Of a stretch of 64,000 bases of DNA, positions 39,774 to 47,737 are shown one piece after another. The DNA comes from Kribbella monticola. GTDB lineage: Bacteria > Actinomycetota > Actinomycetes > Propionibacteriales > Kribbellaceae. Every line of letters begins with the position of its first letter. Positions within the stretch are counted from its first letter, which is position 1. A model generated the notes under the pieces. The model made no database searches and was not told the origin of the DNA. It saw nothing but the letters and a program-made list of their open reading frames with translations. Made by a program: the position numbers and the translations under genes. Where the stretch lies: the NCBI RefSeq assembly GCF_003261635.1, contig NZ_QFXK01000035.1, forward strand, positions 1-64,000, read 5' to 3'.

Positions 39774-40786
39774 CGATGGCCGGCGACGCGCTGGTGCCTG
39801 GAGGTGTGCTCGCCTTCGACGCCGGCAACAGCAAGACCGACGTGGCCCTGGTGTCCGCGGACGGCCACGTGCTCGGTACCGCGCGTGGTGGTGGTTTCGA
39901 GCCGCACCTCGTCGGCGCGATGGCTGCGGTCCAAGGGCTCGCCCCCTTGGTCGCGGCGGCGGCACGAGAAGCCGGGTTCGTTCTCGGCGACAGGCCGCTG
40001 GTGCAGCAGATCGCGGCCTGTATGGCGAACGCGGACCTGCCGATCGAAGAGGAACGCCTCGCCGCGGCCTTCGAGTACGTCGGCTGGGCCGAGTCCGTGT
40101 ACGTCACCAACGACACCTTCGCCTTACTCCGCGCGGGTGTCGACGAGCCGCGTGGCGTCGCGGTTGTCTGCGGCGCCGGTATCAACTGCGCCGGACTGCT
40201 ACCAGACGGCCGTACTGCGCGGTTCGCGGCGGTCGGGAAGATCTCAGGCGACTGGGGTGGCGGCCAGCAGCTGGCCGACGAGGCCTTCTGGGCAGCGGCG
40301 CGAGCCGAAGACGGTCGAGGACCTGCGACGGCACTGACCACGGCACTTCCCGCGCACTACGGCGTCGAGTCGGTGACCGCGTTGATCGAGGCGCTGCACC
40401 TGGGAGACATCCCCGTGGCTCGACGCTTGGAAGCGGCTCCGGTGCTGTTCCAGGTCGCGGCCGGCGGCGATGCCGTGGCGGCGGACGTGGTTCGGTTCCA
40501 GGCGGAGGAGATCGTCGCGATGGCTGTCGTAGCGATGCGGCGTCTCGACGTACTGGACGAGCAGATCGATGTGGTGCTGGGCGGCGGCGTACTGACTGCT
40601 GGGCACCCGATGCTCATGGAGACCGTGGTGCGGCTGCTGTCGGCCGCCGCACCGAAGGCGGTGCCGCACGTGGTCGACGTACCGCCGGTTGTCGGTGCTG
40701 CTCTCCTGGGGCTGGACCGGACGAAGGCGGCTCCGACCGCGCATGCTCAACTCCGCGCTGCCTTCGCTCCACCACCGGCAGCCTGA
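39764..40786 (+). CDS. csnK: BadF/BadG-type sugar kinase (CsnK-like)
   Basis: 340 residues, ASKHA ATPase fold. Phosphate-1 motif LAFDAGNSKTDVALVSADG (about 16-34), phosphate-2 region GVAVVCGAGINCAGLL, and adenosine motif VLGGGVLTAGHPMLM. Resembles N-acetylglucosamine kinases of the BadF/BadG/BcrA/BcrD family; phosphorylation of GlcN or GlcNAc released by the GH4 enzyme is inferred from context. GTG 39764 overlaps the csnH stop by 10 bp; ATG 39776 is an alternative start. Last gene of the operon, followed by a hairpin. Confidence 0.83.
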   Translation: MGVTMAGDALVPGGVLAFDAGNSKTDVALVSADGHVLGTARGGGFEPHLVGAMAAVQGLAPLVAAAAREAGFVLGDRPLVQQIAACMANADLPIEEERLAAAFEYVGWAESVYVTNDTFALLRAGVDEPRGVAVVCGAGINCAGLLPDGRTARFAAVGKISGDWGGGQQLADEAFWAAARAEDGRGPATALTTALPAHYGVESVTALIEALHLGDIPVARRLEAAPVLFQVAAGGDAVAADVVRFQAEEIVAMAVVAMRRLDVLDEQIDVVLGGGVLTAGHPMLMETVVRLLSAAAPKAVPHVVDVPPVVGAALLGLDRTKAAPTAHAQLRAAFAPPPAA

Positions 40787-40795
40787 GCAGTCCGG

Positions 40796-40829
40796 TGGTC
40801 CGGTCCTGACGCTGTGCCGGGCCGGACCA
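40796..40829. terminator. Bidirectional terminator-like hairpin
   Basis: TGGTCCGG and CCGGACCA form a perfect 8-bp stem around an 18-nt loop between the convergent csnK and DUF1990 genes. Confidence 0.45.
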
Positions 40830-40835
40830 TCCGGG

Positions 40836-41357
40836 CTAGCGGGCCAGGCGTCTGAGGGTGGTGGCGTAGCGGTGGGCGACGAACGCCTGGACCCGGCGGC
40901 CTGCTGGTCCGCCGAGACGGGTGTACCAGGTCGCTGGGCGGCTGTAGGCGAGGAGCCTGAAGAACACCTCGTCGCCCTCGCGAATGACAAGGAACGACTC
41001 CTCGCCTGCCTCGGGATGGCCGCTCAGGGTGCCGTAGGCGAAGCCGATGCGGTCCGGTTCGTCGACCGTCCACACCACGCGGCAGGGGACGGGGAGCCCG
41101 AGCGAGCCGACGCCGACGCGGCCGAGTGAGTTCGTGCCGATCACTGCGGGGCTGTCGGTGGCCATGATCCGTACGCCGGCGGCGCTGTGCATCTTCCAGC
41201 TCATCAACGCGTCGCCAGCCCGCCGGAACACCTCGTCACCGCGCCCGATCGGCTCCCTGTGCTCCAGCCGGTGATAGCCGACCGGCGTCGCATCCTGCCT
41301 GGTCGACCCGACCACGTCGTAGTTGAACCTCAACCCACCAAGATCAGCCAGCTTCAT
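40836..41357 (-). CDS. DUF1990 family protein
   Basis: 173 residues, the usual DUF1990 size. It begins LRFNYDVVGSTRQDATPVGYHRLEHREPIGRGDEVFRRAGDALMSWKMH and contains VPCRVVWTVDEPDRIGFAYGTLSGHPEAGEESFLVIREGDEVFFRLLAYSRPATWYTRLGGP, all strongly characteristic. Function unknown; the family is widespread in actinobacteria and plants. Cytoplasmic by sequence. Convergent with csnK. Upstream sits a duplicated 30-bp repeat derived from the LCP gene end. Confidence 0.87.
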   Translation of the reverse strand: MKLADLGGLRFNYDVVGSTRQDATPVGYHRLEHREPIGRGDEVFRRAGDALMSWKMHSAAGVRIMATDSPAVIGTNSLGRVGVGSLGLPVPCRVVWTVDEPDRIGFAYGTLSGHPEAGEESFLVIREGDEVFFRLLAYSRPATWYTRLGGPAGRRVQAFVAHRYATTLRRLAR

Positions 41358-41410
41358 CCGCTTCCCTCCAACCTCCCGCCCAGTAACCCACTGAAGGCGA
41401 ACTCAACCAG

Positions 41411-41535
41411 CCTCAGCTGCTTGAGGCCGGCACCGCCACCGCGTTCCCGGCCGAGCACCAGCTGCTTTCGAGGCCGGGAATCCCGCCTCAGCTGCTTTCG
41501 AGGCCGGGAATCCAGCCTCAGCTGCTTTTGAGGCC
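41411..41535. repeat. Tandem duplication of the LCP gene 3' end
   Basis: GCTGCTTTCGAGGCCGGGAATCC(C/A)GCCTCA occurs at 41461-41490 and 41491-41520 (30-bp units). GCTGCTTTTGAGGCC at 41521-41535 is the original, inside the last codons of the LCP gene, and a shorter derivative CCTCAGCTGCTTGAGGCCGG lies at 41411-41430. The stop codon TCA (minus strand) is copied with each unit. Confidence 0.75.
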
Positions 41536-42528
41536 TGTGGTCTTGTCTTCTTTGAGGGCTTGGAAGAGGGCTTTGGCTTTGGCGGTGTCCCACTTCACGG
41601 CGGAGCCGTTCGGGGTGCTGAGGTTGGTGTCGGAGATCGGGACGGTCAGCGTGATGCCGTCACCCCCGCCGGCGACCGCCTTCATCGCGCGGGCGAACTT
41701 GAACAGGTCGAGCGGCCCCATGTCCTTGTCGATGGTGAGCGCGTCGGCACTCGACGTACCGACCTTGAAGTAGCGGATCGGGTTGAGGAACGTGCCCGGT
41801 CCGATCGCCTTGTCCGCCACGGCGCCGATCATCTCGCGCTGCCGCGCCACCCGGCCGAGGTCGCCCAGCGGATCGGAGTACCGGGCCCGGACGTAACCGA
41901 GCGCCTTGGTGCCGTCGAGTTGCTGGCAGCCCTTCGGCAGGTTGATGTGCGCCTTCTGGTCTTTCATTGCCTTGGGCAAGCACATCTTCACGCCGCCGAC
42001 GCTGTCGATGATCGAGGCGAAGCCGCCGAAACCGATCTCGACGTAGTGGTCGATGTGCAGCCCGGTCACGCCTTCGATCGTCTGCACCAGGAGTTTGGCC
42101 TGGCCGTACGAGTACGCCGCGTTGATCTTGTTCTTCCCGTGCCCGGGGATCGGGACGTAGCTGTCCCGCGGGATGCTGATCAGCACCGGCGGCCCGGACT
42201 CGGGCACGTGCAGCACCATGATCGTGTCGGTCCGCTGACCGAGTGCGCTGCCGGTGCCGAGCTTCTTCTTGTCGGCGGCGCTGAGCCCTTCGCGGCTGTC
42301 GGAGCCGACCATCAGGTACGTCGTACCGGGCGTCTCGGCCGGCCGCTTGCCCGCTGGGAAGGCGTCCACCTTGTCGATCCGGCCCCACGCGTACAACGGG
42401 ACGGCGATCAGCATCAGCACGAACAGCAGGACGATCAGACCGATCAGTCGGCCGACCCCGAAGCGGCGCTTCTTGCGGACGGGCTGTCTGCTGACGTAGC
42501 GCGGGTCGATGGGCTGCGGTTGACTCAT
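41518..42528 (-). CDS. LCP (LytR-CpsA-Psr) family protein
   Basis: 336 residues: basic cytoplasmic N-terminus (RKKRRFGVG), one TM at about 28-48, and an extracellular LCP domain with TTYLMVGSDSRE, GQRTDTIMVLHV, LISIPRDSYVPIPGHGKNKINAAYSYG, GFASIIDSVGGVKMCLP and YVRARYSDPLGDLGRVARQREMI. The conserved Arg/Asp residues that bind the polyprenyl-pyrophosphate substrate are present. LCP enzymes attach anionic polymers or arabinogalactan to peptidoglycan. Its 3' end is duplicated downstream in tandem. Confidence 0.92.
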   Translation of the reverse strand: MSQPQPIDPRYVSRQPVRKKRRFGVGRLIGLIVLLFVLMLIAVPLYAWGRIDKVDAFPAGKRPAETPGTTYLMVGSDSREGLSAADKKKLGTGSALGQRTDTIMVLHVPESGPPVLISIPRDSYVPIPGHGKNKINAAYSYGQAKLLVQTIEGVTGLHIDHYVEIGFGGFASIIDSVGGVKMCLPKAMKDQKAHINLPKGCQQLDGTKALGYVRARYSDPLGDLGRVARQREMIGAVADKAIGPGTFLNPIRYFKVGTSSADALTIDKDMGPLDLFKFARAMKAVAGGGDGITLTVPISDTNLSTPNGSAVKWDTAKAKALFQALKEDKTTGLKSS

Positions 42529-42622
42529 ACCCCGACCGTATCGGGAACCCGCGACTCACCGCGTCACCCCGACGGAGGGTTCCGCCCCGATACTTTCAGA
42601 CCGCGAACCCACCCGGCCTCGG

Positions 42623-43426
42623 TCAAAAGGAGGATTTCCGTCCCCCGACCGAACCAAAGCGCCGGAACTCGCGAGGTGACTGTCCGACACGGGCGCTGAA
42701 CAGCCTGCTGAAGTACGCCGGATCGTCGTACCCGACCTGCCGCCCGATCACCGCCACCGGAAGCTCCGACTCCGCCAGCAAGGTCTTCGCCTCGTTCAGC
42801 CGGGCCGTCAGCACGACTTCCTGCGGGGTCGATCCCGTCGCCCGCCGAACGGCTTCCCTGAGCTCGGCCAAGGACAACCCGAGTTCGGCGGCGTAGGCGT
42901 TCATGGTCGCGGGCTGGAGCGCGAGTCGACCCAACTGCTCAGCGACACCGTCCTGCTCGTCGTCAGCGGCAGCCGTGGCGATGAGGTCGAAGAGAGCGCC
43001 GACAGCCCGTACTTCGGGGGTGGGCGCGCGAGCGATGCCGAGCAGCCGGGTGAAGGCGCGCTCGACCGGCCGCGGGTCGGCGTACCGGCGTACCGGGCGG
43101 GTTTGGTCGAGTTGGCCGAGGGCGGTCAGCGCGTCGGTCGCGGGGCCGCCGAAGAGGGCCCACGCCTGATCCCACTGGGTGGCGGGGCGGTAGCCGTGCA
43201 GCACGCCCGGGAAGAGCCAGAGGAGCGCGGGGGCAGTGACTTCGTGGAGCGTGTGGTCGGGGCCGTGGAGGAGGTGGCCGGTGCCGTAGCGGAGCAGGAC
43301 GACGGCGTGGCAGCCGAGTGCGCGTTCGTTGGATGCCGTGGTTCGCTGCTCGCCCGCTCCGAGGCAGAAGAGTCCAAGTCGGCGCTGGATTTCGTTGGGC
43401 GTGAAGTAGATCGACCAGTCGGTCAT
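42623..43426 (-). CDS. AraC family transcriptional regulator
   Basis: 267 residues. N-terminal cupin-like sensing domain (HAVVLLRYGTGHLLHGPDHTLHEVTAPALLWLFPGVLHGYRP). The C-terminal AraC DNA-binding domain (about 165-265) has two helix-turn-helix motifs, the second with ESELPVAVIGRQVGYDDPAYFSRLFSARVGQSPREFRR. ATG 43426 begins MTDWSIYFTPNEIQ. Divergent from the PhyH dioxygenase across 72 bp, so it probably senses a sugar or sugar-like ligand and controls that gene (inference). Confidence 0.9.
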   Translation of the reverse strand: MTDWSIYFTPNEIQRRLGLFCLGAGEQRTTASNERALGCHAVVLLRYGTGHLLHGPDHTLHEVTAPALLWLFPGVLHGYRPATQWDQAWALFGGPATDALTALGQLDQTRPVRRYADPRPVERAFTRLLGIARAPTPEVRAVGALFDLIATAAADDEQDGVAEQLGRLALQPATMNAYAAELGLSLAELREAVRRATGSTPQEVVLTARLNEAKTLLAESELPVAVIGRQVGYDDPAYFSRLFSARVGQSPREFRRFGSVGGRKSSF

Positions 43427-43498
43427 GGTGACAAGAGTCCAAGAAGTCGCTGCTGGAGTCCATTCACGGTGGGGACTTGGACCTGGTGAGATCGGGGT

Positions 43499-44293
43499 AT
43501 GCCGACTTCCAACGGGTATCGCCTGGATGAATCTGCTCAGCGTTTCGGCCGGTTGGTCGCAGTACCGGAGCGAGAGGTGCGGGACCGGGAGGCGTTGCGG
43601 GCGCGGCTGGCCAGGGATGGGTATTTGTATCTGCGCGGGTTGCTGCCGGTGGCGGAGGTGCTGACGTTTCGGCGGTACTACTTCTCGAAGGTCGAACCTG
43701 TGGGCGACGATCTGGCCGGCTTCCGGCGGGTGCTGTTCGGGGAGGTCGTGCCGGGGGCGGAGTACGCCGCCTTCTGTTCGCAACCGGCGTTGCGGGGGTG
43801 GTTCGAGTGGTTCCTCGGTGGCGAGACGTTCTTGCACAAGCGGAAGATCATCCGCCGGACGCGGCCGGGCGAGAACGGGATCGGAACGGCGACGCAGGCG
43901 CACTACGACCTGGTCTATCTGCGCGAAGGGACCGACCAGGTGCTGTCCGCGTGGATCCCGCTCGGCGATTGCCCGGTGACACTCGGCGGGCTCACCTACC
44001 TCGAAGGCAGTCACCATCGGGTACTGCGTGAGGAGGCTGAGGGGCGGCTGAAGCGGCCGGCCGCGTCGATCACGGCCGATCTGCCGGGGCTGGCGGAGGA
44101 GTACGACGCGCGGTGGCTGGTCGCCGACTACGAGGCGGGCGACGTCGTGATCCACACGGCGCACACGATCCATGCGGCCCTCGACAACGTGTCCGAGACG
44201 ACGAGACTGTCGACCGACATCCGCTACCAGCGAGCTGATGCTCCCGTGGACGAGCGCTGGCAGTCGGACTGGCACGACCGGGACAACCTCTGA
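43499..44293 (+). CDS. Phytanoyl-CoA dioxygenase (PhyH) family protein
   Basis: 264 residues. Fe(II)/2-oxoglutarate oxygenase fold: ALRARLARDGYLYLRGLLPVAEV at the N-terminus, iron ligands HYD in TQAHYDLVYLREGTDQVLSAWIPLGDC and the distal His in GDVVIHTAHTIHAALDN, followed by Arg in RLSTDIRYQ for 2-oxoglutarate. Substrate unknown; members hydroxylate diverse metabolites. Controlled probably by the divergent AraC regulator. The coding strand 5' part is G/T-rich. Confidence 0.87.
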   Translation: MPTSNGYRLDESAQRFGRLVAVPEREVRDREALRARLARDGYLYLRGLLPVAEVLTFRRYYFSKVEPVGDDLAGFRRVLFGEVVPGAEYAAFCSQPALRGWFEWFLGGETFLHKRKIIRRTRPGENGIGTATQAHYDLVYLREGTDQVLSAWIPLGDCPVTLGGLTYLEGSHHRVLREEAEGRLKRPAASITADLPGLAEEYDARWLVADYEAGDVVIHTAHTIHAALDNVSETTRLSTDIRYQRADAPVDERWQSDWHDRDNL

Positions 44294-44439
44294 CCGGGTC
44301 GGGCTGCCGCGGACCGGCGGGAGATTTCGACCGGAATCCGGACTCCTCTCGCTAACGACATTCATTTCGGTTAAGGTTTTCGCGATCGGCCGGACGGCGG
44401 ATGGGCAGCCGCACCGGGGATCCGAGTCTGAGGAGAACC

Positions 44440-44733
44440 GTGAATCGCAACGAGTTGGTCGCCGGTGTGGCATCGAAGGCGGGCATCCCGCGGAACCAGG
44501 CCGAGAAGGTCCTCGACGCGCTCGGCGACGTCGTCACCGAGGCCGTGCAGAAGGGCGACAAGGTCTCGCTGACCGGTCTGCTGAGCATCGAGCGGGTACT
44601 GCGCGCGCCGCGCACCGGCCGCAACCCGCAGACCGGCGAACCGCTGTCCATCCCGGCCGCCTACTCGGTCCGCCTCTCCTGCGGAAGCCGTCTCAAGGCA
44701 GCAGCCCGCGGCAACCTCCGCACCGTCAACTGA
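44440..44733 (+). CDS. HU family DNA-binding protein
   Basis: 97 residues. MNRNELVAGVASKAGIPRNQAEKVLDALGDVVTEAVQKGDKVSLTGLLSIERVLRAPRTGRNPQTGEPLSIPAAYSVRLSCGSRLKAAA: the HU fold with the DNA-binding beta-arm (RTGRNPQTGEP). The arm Pro of typical HU is present, and there is no Lys/Ala-rich tail as in mycobacterial HupB, so this is the short form. GTG 44440 with AGGAGA at 44431-44436. DNA bending and nucleoid organisation. A degenerate copy of its 3' end follows at 44751. Confidence 0.92.
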   Translation: MNRNELVAGVASKAGIPRNQAEKVLDALGDVVTEAVQKGDKVSLTGLLSIERVLRAPRTGRNPQTGEPLSIPAAYSVRLSCGSRLKAAARGNLRTVN

Positions 44734-44750
44734 CGCGAGCCGCCTCGAGC

Positions 44751-44787
44751 AGCCGCTCGCAGCAATCTCCGGACCGTCGACTGACGC
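44751..44787 (+). repeat. Degenerate duplicate of the HU gene 3' end
   Basis: GCAATCTCCGGACCGTCGACTGACGC (within 44751-44787) matches GCAACCTCCGCACCGTCAACTGACGC at the HU stop codon in 23 of 26 positions, including the TGA. Confidence 0.65.
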
Positions 44788-44800
44788 AGCGCTTCGGCCG

Positions 44801-45010
44801 TCAGGGGCTCGGAAGCGAGGCTGACGTGGTGCCGAACCTGATCGGGTCGCAGTCCATGTGGTCGTGGTGACCCGAGACGGTCATCGCTGGGCCTGCTGGG
44901 AGCGGCGCCGCCGGGACGGCCGAGGCGGTGAGGCTGCCGAGCAGCAGGACCGAGAGTCCGAGTAGCGCCATGAGTGCGCGGCCGGCTTTGAGCGCTCCGT
45001 AGTACGGCAT
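44801..45010 (-). CDS. Small exported peptide, His/Asp-rich mature part
   Basis: 69 residues. Signal peptide (GRALMALLGLSVLLLGSLTASAVPA) and a mature peptide of about 35 residues with VSGHHDHMDCDPIRFG, a possible metal-binding cluster with a single Cys. ATG 45010 has a perfect AGGAGG ribosome-binding site at about 8 nt, strong evidence for a real gene. No family recognised. Divergent from the M13 peptidase gene. Confidence 0.65.
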   Translation of the reverse strand: MPYYGALKAGRALMALLGLSVLLLGSLTASAVPAAPLPAGPAMTVSGHHDHMDCDPIRFGTTSASLPSP

Positions 45011-45208
45011 GGCGGGACCTCCTGGTCTGTGCCGGAGCCGCCTGGACGCGCTGAGTCGGCCGACGGAGCGGCTCCCTTCAATCTAGGCCAGCGTCCGCGC
45101 GAGGCGAACGGTTCAGCCGTAGCGGATTCCGGACTCCGGGTGGCTCCTCGCGCCGGGTACTGTCTGGCAGTGGGGTGTGTCGAACGATCGAACGAAACGG
45201 GAGCACCG

Positions 45209-47164
45209 ATGACTGCTGGGGTCGAGTTCAACGACCTGTCCACGACCGTCCGGCCGCAGGACGATCTGTACCGGCATACGAACGGACCGTGGCTGGACCG
45301 GACCGAGATCCCTGCGGACAAGGCGATCTACGGTGCTTTCCACGCGCTCTGGGACACCGCCGAACTGGACGTCCGGGCGATCGTGGAGAAGGCCGCGAAG
45401 GCCGGTCATCCCGAGGGCAGCGAGGCGCGCAAGATCGGTGACCTCTACCAGTCGTTCATGGACGAGGAGCGGATCGAGAGCCTCGGCGCGACTCCGATCG
45501 CCGATCAGCTCGACGTGGTCGCCTCCGCCAAGGATCTGAACGGTTTCCTCGAGGCGCTCGGCAAGCTCGAACTCCAGGGCGTCCCCGGGCTCTTCTACTA
45601 CGGCGTCGACGCGGACGCCAAGAAGTCCGACGAGTACATCGTCCATGTCATGCAGGGCGGCCTGAGCCTGCCCGACGAGTCGTACTACCGCGATGACAAA
45701 TTCGCGGACGAACGTACGGCGTACGTCGCGCATGTGACCCGGATGCTCGAACTGGCCGGCCTGCCCGATCCCGCCGGCGCCGCCGAGCGGATCATGGCGC
45801 TGGAGACGCGGCTCGCCGCTGCGCATTGGGACCGGGTGAAGGACCGCGATGTCACCCTCACCTACAACAAGCTCGACCGGGCCGGCCTGGACGAGCTGAC
45901 TCCGGGATTCGACTGGTCGGTCTGGCTGGCGGGCGCCGGCGTACCGGAGAGCGCGTTCGCTTCGCTCATCGTGCGTGAGCCTTCGTACCTGACCGCGGCG
46001 GCTTCCGCGCTGCAGGAGCTCGACCTCGAGGACTGGAAGGTCTGGCTCAGCTGGCGGATCGTGCACAGCGCCGCCCCGCTGCTGAGCAAGGCCTTCGTCG
46101 ACGAGAACTTCGCCTTCTACGGCAGGGTTCTGACGGGCGCACCGGAGCTGCGTGCGCGCTGGAAGCGGGGCCTCGGCGTCGTCGAGTCCGCGCTCGGTGA
46201 AGCGCTCGGCCAGCTGTACGTCGCGGAGCACTTCCCGCCGGTCGCCAAGGCCCGCATGGTCGAACTGGTCGCGAACCTGGTCGAGGCGTATCGGCAGCGG
46301 ATCAACGCGGTGGAGTGGATGAGCCCGGAGACGCGGCAGCGGGCGCTCGACAAGCTCGGCCGGTTCACGCCGAAGATCGGCTACCCGGACAAGTGGAAGG
46401 ACTACAGCGCCCTCGAGATCCGGGTCGACGACCTGGTCGGCAACCTCCGCCGCTCCACGGCCGTCGAGACCGAGCGCGACCTGGCCAAGCTCGGCAAGCC
46501 GGTCGACCGGACCGAGTGGCAGATGACGCCGCAGACCGTGAACGCGTACTACAACCCGCGGATGAACGAGATCGTCTTCCCGGCCGGCATCCTGCAACCG
46601 CCGTTCTTCCACCTCGACGCCGACGACGCGGTCAACTACGGCGCGATCGGCGCGGTGATCGGGCACGAGATCGGTCACGGGTTCGACGACCAGGGCTCGA
46701 AGTACGACGGCGAGGGCAATCTGAACGACTGGTGGACCGACGACGACCGGGCCGCCTTCGAGCAGCGGGCCGGCAAACTCACCGAGCAGTACAACGCGCT
46801 GGAGCCGACGGAGGCCCCTGGTCACAAGGTGAACGGCGCGCTCACGCTGGGCGAGAACATCGGTGATCTCGGCGGCTTGTCGATCGCCTACACGGCGTAC
46901 CGGATCTCGCTCGGTGACGCCCCGGCGCCGGTCGTCGACGGCATCCCCGGCGAACGCCGCTTCTTCCTCGCCTGGGCCGCCGCCTGGTCCACCAAGACCC
47001 GCGAGGCCGAAGTCATCCGCCGCCTCGCCCTCGACCCGCACTCCCCGCCGGAGTTCCGCTGCAACGCGGTCGTCCGCAACCTCGACGAATTCCACACCGC
47101 CTTCGAGGTAGCCCCGTCCGACAAGATGTGGCTGGACGAAGAAGACCGCGTCCGCATCTGGTAA
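45209..47164 (+). CDS. M13 family metallopeptidase (neprilysin-like)
   Basis: 651 residues, full-length M13 without TM or signal peptide, so cytoplasmic or exported by another route. N-terminal peptidase_M13_N part (RPQDDLYRHTNGPWLDRTEIPADKAIYGAFHALWD) and catalytic part with NAYYNPRMNEIVFPAGILQPPFF, the zinc helix AVIGHEIGHGFDDQGSKYD (about 482-500) and GALTLGENIGDLGGLSIAY giving the third ligand Glu. C-terminal RVRIW is typical. ATG 45209 with GGGAG upstream; oligopeptide degradation is the family role. Confidence 0.93.
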   Translation: MTAGVEFNDLSTTVRPQDDLYRHTNGPWLDRTEIPADKAIYGAFHALWDTAELDVRAIVEKAAKAGHPEGSEARKIGDLYQSFMDEERIESLGATPIADQLDVVASAKDLNGFLEALGKLELQGVPGLFYYGVDADAKKSDEYIVHVMQGGLSLPDESYYRDDKFADERTAYVAHVTRMLELAGLPDPAGAAERIMALETRLAAAHWDRVKDRDVTLTYNKLDRAGLDELTPGFDWSVWLAGAGVPESAFASLIVREPSYLTAAASALQELDLEDWKVWLSWRIVHSAAPLLSKAFVDENFAFYGRVLTGAPELRARWKRGLGVVESALGEALGQLYVAEHFPPVAKARMVELVANLVEAYRQRINAVEWMSPETRQRALDKLGRFTPKIGYPDKWKDYSALEIRVDDLVGNLRRSTAVETERDLAKLGKPVDRTEWQMTPQTVNAYYNPRMNEIVFPAGILQPPFFHLDADDAVNYGAIGAVIGHEIGHGFDDQGSKYDGEGNLNDWWTDDDRAAFEQRAGKLTEQYNALEPTEAPGHKVNGALTLGENIGDLGGLSIAYTAYRISLGDAPAPVVDGIPGERRFFLAWAAAWSTKTREAEVIRRLALDPHSPPEFRCNAVVRNLDEFHTAFEVAPSDKMWLDEEDRVRIW

Positions 47165-47171
47165 ACCCCTT

Positions 47172-47253
47172 GTACTGCGGGAGATCTGCCCACGCGGGCC
47201 TCCCGCAGTACGCTCCTTCGGCGCACCCTGCTCCGGCCGCTCCCACCCACCCC
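47172..47253 (-). repeat. Hairpin-bearing repeat element, left copy (inverted)
   Basis: Contains GTACTGCGGGAG-N16-CTCCCGCAGTAC (12-bp stem) and, read on the minus strand, starts GGGGTGGGTGGGAGCGGCCGGAG. An inverted, closely similar copy lies at 47980-48059 on the other side of the VOC gene. It also follows the M13 stop, where it could act as terminator. Confidence 0.75.
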
Positions 47254-47323
47254 AAGCCCGCCGCTCCCCGTCGCGGCGCCCGGCTGCGGGTCGCGCTCCT
47301 GCCGGACGCGTTGTCCTACGCGA

Positions 47324-47734
47324 CTACTTGCGCCAAGGCATGTGTTGGAGGGTCCACGTGTTGCCGTCCGGGTCGGCGAACCACGCGTAGAAGACGCCGC
47401 CCGCGTCCTCCACCGGCGCGACATCGACGCCACGATCGACCAGTTCCTGGCGAGCGGCCTCGATGTCGGCGACCACGAGGTGCAATCCGCGCAAGGACCC
47501 CACCGGCATGTCCATCTGCGGCAGCCCGGTGCTCAACGTGATCGAGCAGTACGAGCCCGGCGGCGTGAGCTGAACGATGCGGACTCCGTCAGCCGGGCTC
47601 ACGTCGACATCGACCTTGAAGCCGAGCTTCTCGGTGTAGAACGCCTTCGACCGGTCGAGGTCACTGACCGGCACGAGCACGAGCTCCAGCAGGAAGGCGC
47701 CAGGGCGGACCTCGGGCGTCGGGTTGTCTGTCAT
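47324..47734 (-). CDS. VOC family protein (glyoxalase-like)
   Basis: 136 residues: FLLELVLVPVSDLDRSKAFYTEKLGFKVDVDVSPADGVRIVQLTPPGSYCSITLSTG and a second half with GLHLVVADIEAARQELVDRGVDVAP and FYAWFADPDGNTWTLQHMPW, the standard VOC ending. No obvious metal-ligand set, so a binding or small-molecule role is equally possible. ATG 47734 (GTG three bases upstream is in frame). Located inside a 726-bp segment bounded by inverted hairpin elements, with an AT-rich inverted repeat about 64 bp upstream. Confidence 0.85.
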   Translation of the reverse strand: MTDNPTPEVRPGAFLLELVLVPVSDLDRSKAFYTEKLGFKVDVDVSPADGVRIVQLTPPGSYCSITLSTGLPQMDMPVGSLRGLHLVVADIEAARQELVDRGVDVAPVEDAGGVFYAWFADPDGNTWTLQHMPWRK

Positions 47735-47737
47735 CAC

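Noticed and set aside
45113..47095. 660-codon open frame antisense to the M13 peptidase
   Set aside because: Shadow frame; the M13 gene has intact catalytic motifs and a ribosome-binding site.
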